NCBI GenBank assembly: GCA_038255145.1
Contig: JBBSLP010000057.1
Location: 1-40,054 of the forward strand
Reading direction: 5' to 3'
Length of the DNA: 40,054 nucleotides
Source: WHTX01 sp038255145
Lineage (GTDB): Bacteria > Actinomycetota > Acidimicrobiia > Acidimicrobiales > CAIXPF01
Made by a program: the position numbers and the translations under genes. Positions 21,268 through 29,707 of the stretch are shown piece after piece (position 1 is the first letter of the stretch; each line of letters starts with the position of its first letter). The notes below the pieces were generated by a model that saw only the letters and a list, made by a program, of their open reading frames with translations, was not told the origin of the DNA and did not search any database.

Positions 21268-23685
21268 ATGAGGAACCTCCGCGTCCTCGAGGTCGGGTCT
21301 TCGGTGGCGGCCGCGTACTGCGGTCGCCTCTTCGCGTCCACGGGGGCCGAGGTGGTCTGCCTCGAACCACCCGAGGGTGCCGCCCTGCGCCGGTCCCAGC
21401 CCCGCGTCCCCGGCCACGACGATGTCAGCGCATCGTGGGCGTACCTGGCCGCGGGCAAGCGCAGCGCCGTGCTCCCCACCGACGACGCCGAGCTCGATGC
21501 CCTGCTCACCTGGGCTGACCTGGTCATCGACGCCATCGACGGTGACCCCGGCGCCGCCGCGACCTGGCAGGCCCGCATCGCGGCCGTCAACCCGGCCGCC
21601 GTGCACGTGGCCATCTCCGGCTTCGGCCTCACGGGCCCCTACGCCGGCTACCGGTCGACGGCGTTGACCGACTGGGCCGCGGGCGGGCACATGTCCCTCA
21701 CCGGGGAGCCCGATCGTGAGCCCCTCCAGGGTGGGGGAGCGTGGGACTCGTACCTGACGGGGGCCACCGCCGCCGTCGGCGCCCAGGCTGCCCTCTTCCA
21801 CGCGGCCCGCACGGGTGAGGGTCAGCTCGTCGATGTGGGGGCCATCGAAGCGGCGGCCGCCCTGCACCAGTGGTCCATCACCATGTACACCCACACCGGG
21901 GTGGTGAAGAAGCGCTGGGGAAACCGCTTCGCCGAGTCCGTGCACCCCATCGCCCTCTACCTGTGCAAGGACGGCTGGATCTCCATCGTCGCCCCCGCCC
22001 TGCACCAGTGGGAGGCGTCGTGCATCGTCATGGACATGGTCGACCTGCTGGCCGACGACCGCCTGCGGGCCAACGCCGAGCGCTTCGACCGGGCCGACGA
22101 GATCGACGCCCGCATCAACGCCTGGCTCGAGCACCGCACCTGTGACGAGGCCGTCGCCGCCCTCCAGGCCGCAGGCGTGCCCGCCAGCCGGCTGATGACC
22201 ATGTCCCAGGTGCTCGACGAGCCCCAGCTCGAACTGCGCCAGTTCCTCACCACGCCCGATGACCTCGGGGCCGGGGCGCGGATGCCCGGGGCCCCGTTCA
22301 GGGTCGGCGACCGCCGCATCGAGCCCACGCCGGCCCCGGCCCTGGGTGAGCACAGTGACGAGGTCCGAGCCGACGCCCGCCGGCCTGCCCCCCGGGTGCT
22401 GCCCGCCCTCGACCTGCACGACGTCACCGTGCTGGAGATGGGGGTGGCGTGGGCCGGGCCCTTCGTGGGTCGCATGCTCGGTGACCTGGGTGTTGACGTG
22501 ATCAAGGTCGAGCACCCCACGTCACGGGGCATCGGCACCCAGCCCGAACGGCCCCCGGGATGGCACTGGGGTGAGCTGCCCGACCCCCAGGTCCGCTACC
22601 CGGTGTACCCCGAGGCCATCCCCGGTGAGCGGTGGTGGAACCGGGGCGGGCTGTTCAACAAGATGAACCGCAGCAAGCGCAGCCTGTGCCTGGACGGCAA
22701 GGCCGGCGACGGCCCCGAGATCCTGCGCAGCCTGATCGCGAAGGCCGACCTGGTGCTGCACAACTACAGCCCCCGGGGCGCCCGCAGCCTGGGCATCGAC
22801 GTGGACAGCGTGCGGCGCTCGAACCCCGACGCCGTCACCATCTCCATGACCGGTTACGGCACCGACGGACCCCTGGCCGCCAACCTGTCCTACGGCCCCG
22901 TGCTCCAGGCCCACGGCGGGTTCGACGAGGCCACCGGGTACGAAGGCGGCGGCCCTACCCGCATCGGGGTGGCCTACCCCGATGCCGTCGGCGGGCTGCA
23001 CGGCAGCTTCGCCGCCCTGGCCGCCCTGTGGGAGCGCGAGCTGGTCGACGAGGCCGTCCACGTGGACATCTCCCAGCTCGAGACCCTGCTGTCCATAGCC
23101 GGGGACATGCTGCTCGTGACGTCGCTGACCGGTGTCGACCCCGCCCGCCACGGCAACCGTTCGCCCCAGTTCTCCCCCCAGGGGGCCTACCCGGCCCAGG
23201 GTGAGGACCGCTGGCTGGCCGTCACCGTGCAGTCCGACGACGAGTGGACCCGCCTGGTCGACCTGGTCGGTGACGAACGGCTGGTGGCCCGACGGTCCCT
23301 GGACCACGCCGGACGGGCCGCCGACGCCGATGCCATCGACGAAGCGCTGGCCGCGTGGACGATCGAGCGCAGCGGGCTCGAGGCCGCGGCCGGGCTGCAG
23401 GGCATCGGCGTCGCCGCCTTCCCGGTCATGACCAACGGTGACCTGGTCGACGATCCCCACATCGCCGAGCGGGGCTTCATCGCCACCTGGGACCAGCCCG
23501 ACGTCGGGCCGGCCCGCTTCCCCGGCTTCCCCATCCACTTCAGCCGCACGCAGATCAGCCTGGGGCCGTGCCCGGCGCTGGGGGCCGACAACGCCGCCGT
23601 GCTGGCCGAGTTGCTGGGGTACGACGACGAGCACGTGGCCCGCCTGCTGGTCGACGGCGTCATCGCCGACCGTCCCCCCGGATGA
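21268..23685 (+). CDS. Double-length CaiB/BaiF (class III) CoA-transferase fusion, second copy
   Basis: The 805-residue protein is another tandem of two class III CoA-transferase modules. Module 1 (about 1-365) opens MRNLRVLEVGSSVAAAYCGRL with a likely active-site D160 (GGAWDSYLTGA). Module 2 (about 380-805) opens LDLHDVTVLEMGVAWAGPFVGR and has the canonical AYPDAVGGLHG with D572. The joint is short and lacks the Ala-Thr repeat of the other fusion. The expected reaction is CoA transfer between acids through an aspartyl intermediate; the substrate is unknown. A carboxyltransferase gene follows after 71 nt, suggesting the thioester it makes is carboxylated or that both serve one degradation pathway. 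Confidence 0.9.
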   Translation: MRNLRVLEVGSSVAAAYCGRLFASTGAEVVCLEPPEGAALRRSQPRVPGHDDVSASWAYLAAGKRSAVLPTDDAELDALLTWADLVIDAIDGDPGAAATWQARIAAVNPAAVHVAISGFGLTGPYAGYRSTALTDWAAGGHMSLTGEPDREPLQGGGAWDSYLTGATAAVGAQAALFHAARTGEGQLVDVGAIEAAAALHQWSITMYTHTGVVKKRWGNRFAESVHPIALYLCKDGWISIVAPALHQWEASCIVMDMVDLLADDRLRANAERFDRADEIDARINAWLEHRTCDEAVAALQAAGVPASRLMTMSQVLDEPQLELRQFLTTPDDLGAGARMPGAPFRVGDRRIEPTPAPALGEHSDEVRADARRPAPRVLPALDLHDVTVLEMGVAWAGPFVGRMLGDLGVDVIKVEHPTSRGIGTQPERPPGWHWGELPDPQVRYPVYPEAIPGERWWNRGGLFNKMNRSKRSLCLDGKAGDGPEILRSLIAKADLVLHNYSPRGARSLGIDVDSVRRSNPDAVTISMTGYGTDGPLAANLSYGPVLQAHGGFDEATGYEGGGPTRIGVAYPDAVGGLHGSFAALAALWERELVDEAVHVDISQLETLLSIAGDMLLVTSLTGVDPARHGNRSPQFSPQGAYPAQGEDRWLAVTVQSDDEWTRLVDLVGDERLVARRSLDHAGRAADADAIDEALAAWTIERSGLEAAAGLQGIGVAAFPVMTNGDLVDDPHIAERGFIATWDQPDVGPARFPGFPIHFSRTQISLGPCPALGADNAAVLAELLGYDDEHVARLLVDGVIADRPPG

Positions 23686-23711
23686 AGACCCCCACATGAA
23701 GGCCCCCACAT
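23684..23711. repeat. 14-bp tandem duplication at the CoA-transferase stop codon
   Basis: GAAGACCCCCACAT (23684-23697) is followed directly by GAAGGCCCCCACAT (23698-23711). The first copy overlaps the stop codon, and each copy creates an ATG in the spacer before the carboxyltransferase gene. Confidence 0.7.
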
Positions 23712-23760
23712 GAAGAGCATGCGGTGCACGCGCATCCCGACCGAAGGTGAGCGGCCTTGA
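23710..23760 (+). CDS. Possible 16-codon upstream ORF coupled to the carboxyltransferase
   Basis: An ATG at 23710 opens MKSMRCTRIPTEGERP and ends in a TGA at 23758-23760 that overlaps the TTG start of the next gene (TTGA). The overlap would let ribosomes finishing this peptide restart on the weak TTG. There is no similarity evidence, and it may simply be the spacer reading open by chance. Confidence 0.3.
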   Translation: MKSMRCTRIPTEGERP

Positions 23761-25316
23761 CCTGGACGCCCGAGCTCGACGAGCTGGAGGCACGCCTGGC
23801 CTTCGCCGCTGGCCTGGGTGGGCCCGAGGGCATCGCCCGCCAGCGCCAGCGGGGCAAGCTGACGGTCACCGAGCGCATCGAGTTGTTGGCCGACGAGGGC
23901 ACGTTCGACCAGTACGGGGCGTTCCGGGGCACGGCCACCTACGACGAGGACGGCAACCTGACCCACGTCCTGCCCTCGGGCAAGATCGAGGGGGAGTGCC
24001 GGGTCGAGGGGCGCAAGGTCATGGTCCAGGCCGGTGACTTCACCGTGCGGGGCGGGTCGGCCGAGTCCAACCACGGTGGCCTGGGCATCGAGATGACGGC
24101 CAGTGAGCGGGCGCTGCAGTGGCGGTTGCCCTACGTGCGCCTCATCGACGCGGCCGGGGGCAGCGTCCGGGGCTTCGAGACCCTGGGCCGCACCTACCTG
24201 CCCGATGCCAACAGCTTCACCCACACCGAGATCCACCTGCTCAGCGCCGTGCCCGTGGTCTCAGCGGTGATGGGGGCGGCGGCGGGGATCGGGGCGCTGC
24301 ACACCAGCCTGGCCCACTGGAACGTCATGGTCCGGGGGTCGTCGCAGGTGTTCCCCGGGGGGCCGCCCGTGGTCAAGGCCGCGCTGGGCTACGACGTGGA
24401 CAAGGAGACCCTGGGCGGGGCCGAGATCCACGGGCGCGAGAGCGGCGTGGTCGACAACGTGGCCGATACCGAAGAGGACGCCCTGGCCCAGATCCGCCGG
24501 TTCCTGTCCTACCTGCCGTCGAGCGTGTGGGAGATGGCGCCCCGGGCGGCCAACGGCGACCCCACCGATCGGCGGGTCGACGAGCTGGCCGACGCCATCC
24601 CCCGCAACCCGCGGCGGCCGTTCGAGGCCAAGCGGATCATCGAGTCGGTGGTCGACGAGGGGTCGTTCTTCGAGATCGCGCCGTTGTACGGGCGGGCCCG
24701 GATGACGGGACTGGCCCGGGTCGACGGCTACCCGGTGGGGGTGATGATCAACAACCCCAAGCACCTGGGCGGGGCCACGGATGCGGCGGCGGGGAGCAAG
24801 GCCCTGCGCCTGTTCCAGCTGTGCGACACGTTCCACCTGCCCCTGGTGGACTTCGCCGACGAGCCCGGGCTGCTGGTGGGGTTGCAGTCGGAGAAGGACG
24901 GGATCGAGCGGGCGGGGGCGAGGTTGGTGTGCGCCACGGTGATGTGCCGCCAGCCGTGGATCACCTTCGCCATCCGCCGCCTGTTCGGGGTGGGTGGCCA
25001 GACCCACCATCGGCCCACGGGCATGTTCCGTCGCTACGCGTGGCCGTCGGCCACGTGGGGCTCCATGCCCATCGCCGGGGGGACGGCAGCGGCGTACCGC
25101 CGGGAGATCGAGTCGGCCGAGGACCCCGACGCCAAGCGGGCCGAGATCGAGGCCCGGTTGCACCAGCTGACCTCGCCCTTCCGCACCGCCGAGGCCACCG
25201 GCCAGGACATCATCGACCCCCGCGACACCCGCATCAAGCTCGTCGACTTCGTCCGCGACGCCCAGCGCATCCTCGCCTCCCAGCTCGGCCCCTCACCCAT
25301 CCCGTACTGGCCCTGA
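23757..25316 (+). CDS. Acyl-CoA carboxylase carboxyltransferase (beta) subunit
   Basis: The 519-residue protein has the two-crotonase-fold layout of biotin-dependent acyl-CoA carboxyltransferases, which move a carboxyl group from carboxybiotin to acyl-CoA. Visible family features are RQRQRGKLTVTERIELLADEG near the N-terminus, GGAEIHGRESGVVDNVADTEEDAL (acyl-CoA side) and, in the C-terminal half, VGVMINNPKHLGGATDAAAGSKALRLFQLCD plus a GGQTHHRP stretch. Propionyl-, methylcrotonyl- or geranyl-type substrates cannot be told apart. The biotin carboxylase/carrier subunit is not in the window. The start is TTG at 23757, supported by AAGGTGA upstream. Confidence 0.88.
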   Translation: MTWTPELDELEARLAFAAGLGGPEGIARQRQRGKLTVTERIELLADEGTFDQYGAFRGTATYDEDGNLTHVLPSGKIEGECRVEGRKVMVQAGDFTVRGGSAESNHGGLGIEMTASERALQWRLPYVRLIDAAGGSVRGFETLGRTYLPDANSFTHTEIHLLSAVPVVSAVMGAAAGIGALHTSLAHWNVMVRGSSQVFPGGPPVVKAALGYDVDKETLGGAEIHGRESGVVDNVADTEEDALAQIRRFLSYLPSSVWEMAPRAANGDPTDRRVDELADAIPRNPRRPFEAKRIIESVVDEGSFFEIAPLYGRARMTGLARVDGYPVGVMINNPKHLGGATDAAAGSKALRLFQLCDTFHLPLVDFADEPGLLVGLQSEKDGIERAGARLVCATVMCRQPWITFAIRRLFGVGGQTHHRPTGMFRRYAWPSATWGSMPIAGGTAAAYRREIESAEDPDAKRAEIEARLHQLTSPFRTAEATGQDIIDPRDTRIKLVDFVRDAQRILASQLGPSPIPYWP

Positions 25317-25327
25317 GGCGCAGGCGG

Positions 25328-25359
25328 CTCTCGGTTGTCGTTGCCCGACCCGCTGAGAG
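25328..25359. terminator. Imperfect hairpin between convergent genes
   Basis: CTCTC (25328-25332) with GAGAG (25355-25359) and GTCG (25337-25340) with CGAC (25346-25349) form an interrupted stem around TTGCC. It lies in the 70-bp gap between the convergent carboxyltransferase and TIR-helicase genes. There is no T-run. Confidence 0.35.
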
Positions 25360-25386
25360 TCGAGACCCCATCCTCGCCGAGGTCCA

Positions 25387-28300
25387 TCACCTCTGCGCTG
25401 TCGAGTAGAGGCGTTCCAACCGCTCGACCTCCTCCCGCAGCGAACCCAGGGGGCTGGTCGCAGAGGTGAACGCGCACTTGTCACCTACGACCAGGAACAC
25501 CTCCTTGGCCCGGGTGAGGGCGACGTTCACCAGTTGCGGGTCCTCGACGAACCGACGCCGACCGGACGAGCGGCCGGAGGAAAGCACCGGGGAGAAGATG
25601 ATGGCGGACCGTTCGTCACCCTGGAACGCGTGGACCGTGCCCACCCGGATCTGATCGCTGAGTCCCCTCTTCGTCAGCTCCTCCTTGATCAGTCGGACCT
25701 GGGCCTTGAACGGCGAGATGATGCCAGTCGACAAACGGTGCCTCTTCAACATGCTCTCGGCGATGTCGACGGCGAGGTCGGCCTCGGCTGTGTTGGTGTT
25801 GCCGATGGACGGCTGATCTCCAATCCTGCAGTCGAACCATGCGAGTGCGGGCCCTGGAACCGGGGGCCTGATCTCGGTACGAACGGTCATCTTGTTCTCG
25901 TAGAACGTCCGGTTGACGAAGTTGGCGATGTCGGGGTGGCATCGGAAGTGGCCATCGAGGAACACCGTTTCGCCGTCGACGGCAGCCGCAGCGTGATCGA
26001 ACAGGGTCGAGGTGCCGGCGAATCGGGCGCGGTCATCGGCATCGAGGCCCACCCGGGTGGCCAGCAGCGCTCGGTCGAGGGCGGTGAGCGTCTCCACCAC
26101 GGGCAACTGGTGAGGATCGCCGATGACCACCGCTCGTCGGGCCCGCGCCAGCAGCGGCGCTGCCGCCGACAGGTGGCATTGGGACGCCTCGTCGATGACG
26201 ACGAGATCGATCGAGGCCGCTTCCATGGCCAGGAACCGCCCGGCCGAGTGCAGGGTGACGCACAACGCCGGGAGCGCCGAGGCAGCCTCACTCACGAGGC
26301 GGTGGCGGTCAACGGCCTTGAACGACGTCGACCTGAGGCCAGTGACGAGGCCCGCAGCGGCTTCCACGGCCGCCGCCGTCGCCTGAGCTGCCCGTGAGCT
26401 GATGGCGGAAGCGGCCGCCTGGCTTCGTCGCTCCGCCCGGGTTGGGCCGAACCACTCGGTCACCTCGTCATCGAGTTGCGCGATCGTCGGCGTGCCCGCC
26501 AACCGGGCGAGCACCTGGCTGTGCTCGCTGTCAGCCTTCAGCAGCTCCAGGACACGGCTCCACATGGGCGCGGTGATGTCCTGCGCGCTCAAGCCGAGTT
26601 GACGGCACGAATTGTCTCGTGCGGCGGAGATCTCACGCGAGGCGCGACGTCGTCGTAGGAACCGCCAAGCCTGGATCTGGCCTCGGGCCTCGACGAGAGC
26701 GAGGTGTTCGTCGAACAGGTGCGCCAGCTGTTCTCGCCGCTCGCTCCTCGCTGCGACCACCAGGGCTGGTGGGACGTCCACCTCCAAGGCGCTGACGGCC
26801 CGCTCCAGCCTGCCCAGGTTCACCTCGTCCTGTCGTCGCGCCGTCGCCCTGGCGTAGAGGTGGGCGGGGTGGGCCGGGTAGCCGCCATCGCTCGGCATGG
26901 TCGCTGGGGTGAGTGACGCGCCTCCGCGGATCCAGCGGAGATGGGCGGCGATCATGTCTGCCGCCTCCCCGTCCTTATCGCTCGGACCGCAGCGAACGAC
27001 GAGCGATCCACCCTGTACCGAGGCTCGCTCCGCCACGACATCGACCGCCGCGTTGTTGGTCGAGGCCACCACCACCCGTTCGCCTCCCTTAATGGCCGCG
27101 GCGACGATGTTCGCGATCAGTTGGGACTTGCCCGTGCCCGGTGGCCCTGTCACGACCGTGAGGCGGTGGTGCAGAGCACGGAGGTTCGCCTCGTCCTGCG
27201 CAAGCGATGCGGGTCCGATGGCCGGTCCCTCAGCCAGGGCCCCCAGCGGCCGCTCCACCTCGGGAAGGCCATCGAGCAGGACGCCGAGCGGCGAGGACGC
27301 GATGGCGCCTTCTGGCCACTGTCGCAGTGCTTCGACGTCCTGTCGCAGCACCTTCGTCATCGGGCCTGCTGAGGGACTGAAGATCGCGGCGTGATTGACC
27401 AGGTGGCCGGTGGCCTTGTCGGCGAGGTGTTCAGGATCGATGACCCTGCTGGACAGTCTCTCGTTGCCATCGACCAGAGCCCGGATCAGTTCGATGCCTG
27501 GCGCATCAGCTGGGAGGTCTCGCAGATCCTCGAGCTGGAGACCGGCACGCCGCAGGCCCTTCTCGCTCCACTGGACCCCGGCTCCCGTCGAGCGCAGCGT
27601 GAAGCCGCTATCGCTGCGCGCAGAGCGGAAGACGTCGATGGGCATGACAGCCAACGGCTCGAGCTTGCCGTCGGGGAGGCGCACGAGGGGGTAGCCCATC
27701 AGCACCGGTTGGGCACTTCGGCGCAGCACGTGTCCCACCAGAGTCGATCGGTCGCCGTCGCTGAGGGGCGCGACCAGGGGTACGAACGACCCCGGCTGCA
27801 CGGAGACGATCGACTCCTGCCCCGCCTCGAGCAGCACCGTCGTCCCGTCCTTGCCGTCGAGGCTCCAGCTCGACTGGTCCCCTGCCTCCACGTGTCGCAG
27901 CAGGTAGGCCAAGAGAGCTCGGCGACCGGGGGCAGGGCGCACCTCGACGGTCCCGATCTGTTCCACGCCGAGCCGTCTTCGGCCGAGGTGCTCGATCACC
28001 CGGCCCTTGACGTGGACGAAGCTGTAGGCCCCTGGTAGCTCGTCCGTGTTCCAGCGCCGGCATGCGATCTCGCCGGCCAAGGTGTCGAGTGTGAGGTCGA
28101 CGTACGGCCGATGGTCCTTCGTCCAGCAAACGATCTCGTTCAGCACCACTCCCTCGAGCTCCAACCGATGTCCCTCAGGGAACGAGCTGAGGACATCGGT
28201 CCAGGAGACGTCTGGCGCGTCGGCACCCGGGTGGCCGCAGAGGTCACTGATCCGATGGGTCAGCTCCAAGACGGCCGAGTCGACGCGGTCGGTCGACGTG

Positions 28301-28680
28301 ATGGCCAAGGTCTGGAGGTGGGCGAAGTCTTCGGGTGGGGGGCACCCGTGGAGGGCGATGGGCAAGAGCGACGAGCGTTGGAGCGCCAGCGTCGCCTCTG
28401 CGATCACCCATGGCTTCGAGACAGACGAGTCGCTCCAGCAGACGACGGTCGCGCGTGCCGTGGAGATGGCGTCCTCGATCTCAGCGGGGAACTCATCGCC
28501 CACTCGCAGGCGCTGGTCCCACCAGGCGGTGAAGCCGCGCTGTTGGATGAGGGCGATCAGCGGTTCGACCTGCTGCGCGTCTTCGTGGGAGTAGCTGACG
28601 AACACCTCGTGAGGAGCTTTGCCTTCACGCTGTTCGGTCGCCTTCGCGCCAGCCGAATGAGGTAGTTCCTCTCGCCGCAT
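25387..28680 (-). CDS. TIR domain fused to superfamily 1 (UPF1/DNA2-like) helicase; candidate defence protein
   Basis: The 1097-residue protein combines three parts. Residues 24-150 are a TIR domain: VFVSYSHED (26-34), GFTAWWDQ (49-56) and SKPWVIAEATLA (88-99), with E95 at the catalytic-Glu position of NAD+-cleaving TIRs. Residues about 172-250 look like an OB fold (ELEGVVLNEIVCW, VHVKGRVIEHLGRRRLGVEQI). Residues 490-1097 are an SF1B helicase: Walker A TGPPGTGKSQ (511-520), Walker B VVIDEAS (827-833), motif III IGDPHQLP (853-860), motif IV region RCHPDIANFVN (913-923), motif V VGTVHAFQGDE (1013-1023) and motif VI NVALTRAKE (1052-1060). About 270 residues, partly helical and Arg/Ala-rich, separate motifs Ia and II. 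No nuclease domain is visible. The logical role is sensing abnormal nucleic acid through the helicase and triggering NAD+ depletion through TIR. Third codon positions look less GC-saturated than in neighbours, hinting at transfer. It stands alone. Confidence 0.9.
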   Translation of the reverse strand: MRREELPHSAGAKATEQREGKAPHEVFVSYSHEDAQQVEPLIALIQQRGFTAWWDQRLRVGDEFPAEIEDAISTARATVVCWSDSSVSKPWVIAEATLALQRSSLLPIALHGCPPPEDFAHLQTLAITSTDRVDSAVLELTHRISDLCGHPGADAPDVSWTDVLSSFPEGHRLELEGVVLNEIVCWTKDHRPYVDLTLDTLAGEIACRRWNTDELPGAYSFVHVKGRVIEHLGRRRLGVEQIGTVEVRPAPGRRALLAYLLRHVEAGDQSSWSLDGKDGTTVLLEAGQESIVSVQPGSFVPLVAPLSDGDRSTLVGHVLRRSAQPVLMGYPLVRLPDGKLEPLAVMPIDVFRSARSDSGFTLRSTGAGVQWSEKGLRRAGLQLEDLRDLPADAPGIELIRALVDGNERLSSRVIDPEHLADKATGHLVNHAAIFSPSAGPMTKVLRQDVEALRQWPEGAIASSPLGVLLDGLPEVERPLGALAEGPAIGPASLAQDEANLRALHHRLTVVTGPPGTGKSQLIANIVAAAIKGGERVVVASTNNAAVDVVAERASVQGGSLVVRCGPSDKDGEAADMIAAHLRWIRGGASLTPATMPSDGGYPAHPAHLYARATARRQDEVNLGRLERAVSALEVDVPPALVVAARSERREQLAHLFDEHLALVEARGQIQAWRFLRRRRASREISAARDNSCRQLGLSAQDITAPMWSRVLELLKADSEHSQVLARLAGTPTIAQLDDEVTEWFGPTRAERRSQAAASAISSRAAQATAAAVEAAAGLVTGLRSTSFKAVDRHRLVSEAASALPALCVTLHSAGRFLAMEAASIDLVVIDEASQCHLSAAAPLLARARRAVVIGDPHQLPVVETLTALDRALLATRVGLDADDRARFAGTSTLFDHAAAAVDGETVFLDGHFRCHPDIANFVNRTFYENKMTVRTEIRPPVPGPALAWFDCRIGDQPSIGNTNTAEADLAVDIAESMLKRHRLSTGIISPFKAQVRLIKEELTKRGLSDQIRVGTVHAFQGDERSAIIFSPVLSSGRSSGRRRFVEDPQLVNVALTRAKEVFLVVGDKCAFTSATSPLGSLREEVERLERLYSTAQR

Positions 28681-28687
28681 CCAATCG

Positions 28688-28693
28688 ACCGTA
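28688..28693 (-). promoter_or_regulatory. -10-like TACGGT of the TIR-helicase gene
   Basis: On the minus strand TACGGT is followed by 7 nt and the ATG at 28680; there is no ribosome-binding site. A TTGACG just upstream is only 6 nt away and cannot be its -35. Confidence 0.45.
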
Positions 28694-29010
28694 ACAATCC
28701 GTCAAGGCAGCTGCCGGAGGAACTTCTGTTCACCACGATGATGTAGCGATCACGCAGATGCTCGATGCAGTGCAATCCGCGCTGCCGGCGAGGTCGACGT
28801 GCCGAGTCTCCATGAAACTCGTGGTGTCGGCTTACCAGCCGCCGGGATCCTGCTCAGTTCGGTCGGGAACGGTCCCTTCCATCTCGTTCCGGTGGGCCGG
28901 CGCGCTCCGGGCTACGCCAGGTGGCGGATGTTCGTACGCCACCGGCGGGGGATGGTGGTCCTCGCCGGGCAGCGGACATTCCGCCACCGGGGAGTCGAGG
29001 AGGCTGGAAG
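28694..29010. other. Gap without a credible gene, 317 bp
   Basis: This lies between the divergent TIR-helicase and membrane-protein genes. The first 100 bp are visibly less GC-rich than the surroundings. Short open frames exist on both strands but show no start signal or protein-like composition. It should hold both promoters. GAGGAGG just before 29011 is the ribosome-binding site of the membrane protein. Confidence 0.5.
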
Positions 29011-29571
29011 ATGAAGATGATGATCGGGTTCGCATCGTTCGTGGTGTACGGGATCCTGGTGACGACGGCCGGGTTCACCGCCGCCGCCGTCGTGGCCGCT
29101 CTGCTGGGGCTCGGCGCCCCGGTCTACGGGTTGGCCACCGGCAGCACCGACCAGCTCACGGTCACCTCGACCGCCGTCTACGGGGTCTACGCCGCCCTGG
29201 CCCTGCTGGGTGACGTGTCCAAGACCGTCGAGGGCTACAGCGCCGGGCTGGCGCTGGGCGTCATCACCGTGGTGATCGCCACCGGCCTGGTCACCGGCCA
29301 CCCCTTCACCGAGGCCTTCGCCCGCCAGTCGGTGCCCACGTCGCCGTGGGGCTCGCCGATCTTCCGCAAGATCAACATCGGCATCACCACCGCCTGGCTG
29401 GCCGCTTTCGCCGCCATGGCCGCGGTCAACGTGGCCAAGGGCGCCGGCGTGGCCCTGCCCCTGCCCGTGGTGCTGACGGTCGGTCCGATCGTGGCCGCCC
29501 TGATCTTCACCAAGCGCTACCCCGACATGGTCACCGGCCGCTCGAACGCTCCCCGGCCTGCTGCGGTGTGA
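29011..29571 (+). CDS. Multi-pass membrane protein of unknown family
   Basis: This 186-residue hydrophobic protein has about five membrane helices: MIGFASFVVYGILVTTAGF, TAAAVVAALLGLG, SAGLALGVITVVIATGLVTG, TTAWLAAFAAMAAVNVA and LPVVLTVGPIVAALIF. A conserved-looking loop, PWGSPIFRKINIGITTAW, sits between helices three and four. The ATG at 29011 has GAGGAGG about 9 nt upstream. I do not recognise the family. It is monocistronic and ends at a strong palindrome. Confidence 0.75.
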   Translation: MKMMIGFASFVVYGILVTTAGFTAAAVVAALLGLGAPVYGLATGSTDQLTVTSTAVYGVYAALALLGDVSKTVEGYSAGLALGVITVVIATGLVTGHPFTEAFARQSVPTSPWGSPIFRKINIGITTAWLAAFAAMAAVNVAKGAGVALPLPVVLTVGPIVAALIFTKRYPDMVTGRSNAPRPAAV

Positions 29572-29616
29572 TCGACAACCTCGAGCCGCACCGCCCACAC
29601 ATCCAACGCAGCGCGA

Positions 29617-29648
29617 GAGCCGCTGATCGCCATGGCGATCAGCGGCTC
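29617..29648. terminator. 32-bp perfect palindrome, bidirectional terminator
   Basis: The arms GAGCCGCTGATCGCCA and TGGCGATCAGCGGCTC are exact reverse complements with no spacer, so a 14-bp stem with a CATG loop can form. It sits between the convergent membrane-protein (stop 29571) and PAP2 (stop 29708) genes. It lacks a T-run, as is usual in high-GC genomes. Confidence 0.65.
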
Positions 29649-29707
29649 GGCGCGTCTGGCGCCCCGGCGCGTTGCGCAGGGGCTGGCTGCTGGCCGGTGA
29701 AGAGGGG

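Noticed and set aside
28694..28710. TTGACG upstream of the TIR-helicase gene as a -35 box
   Set aside because: It is only 6 bp from the TACGGT box; a 16-19 bp spacer is required.
28758..29213. 151-codon plus-strand open frame before the membrane protein
   Set aside because: It overlaps the membrane-protein gene in another frame, lacks a ribosome-binding site and is Arg/Ser/Gly-rich.
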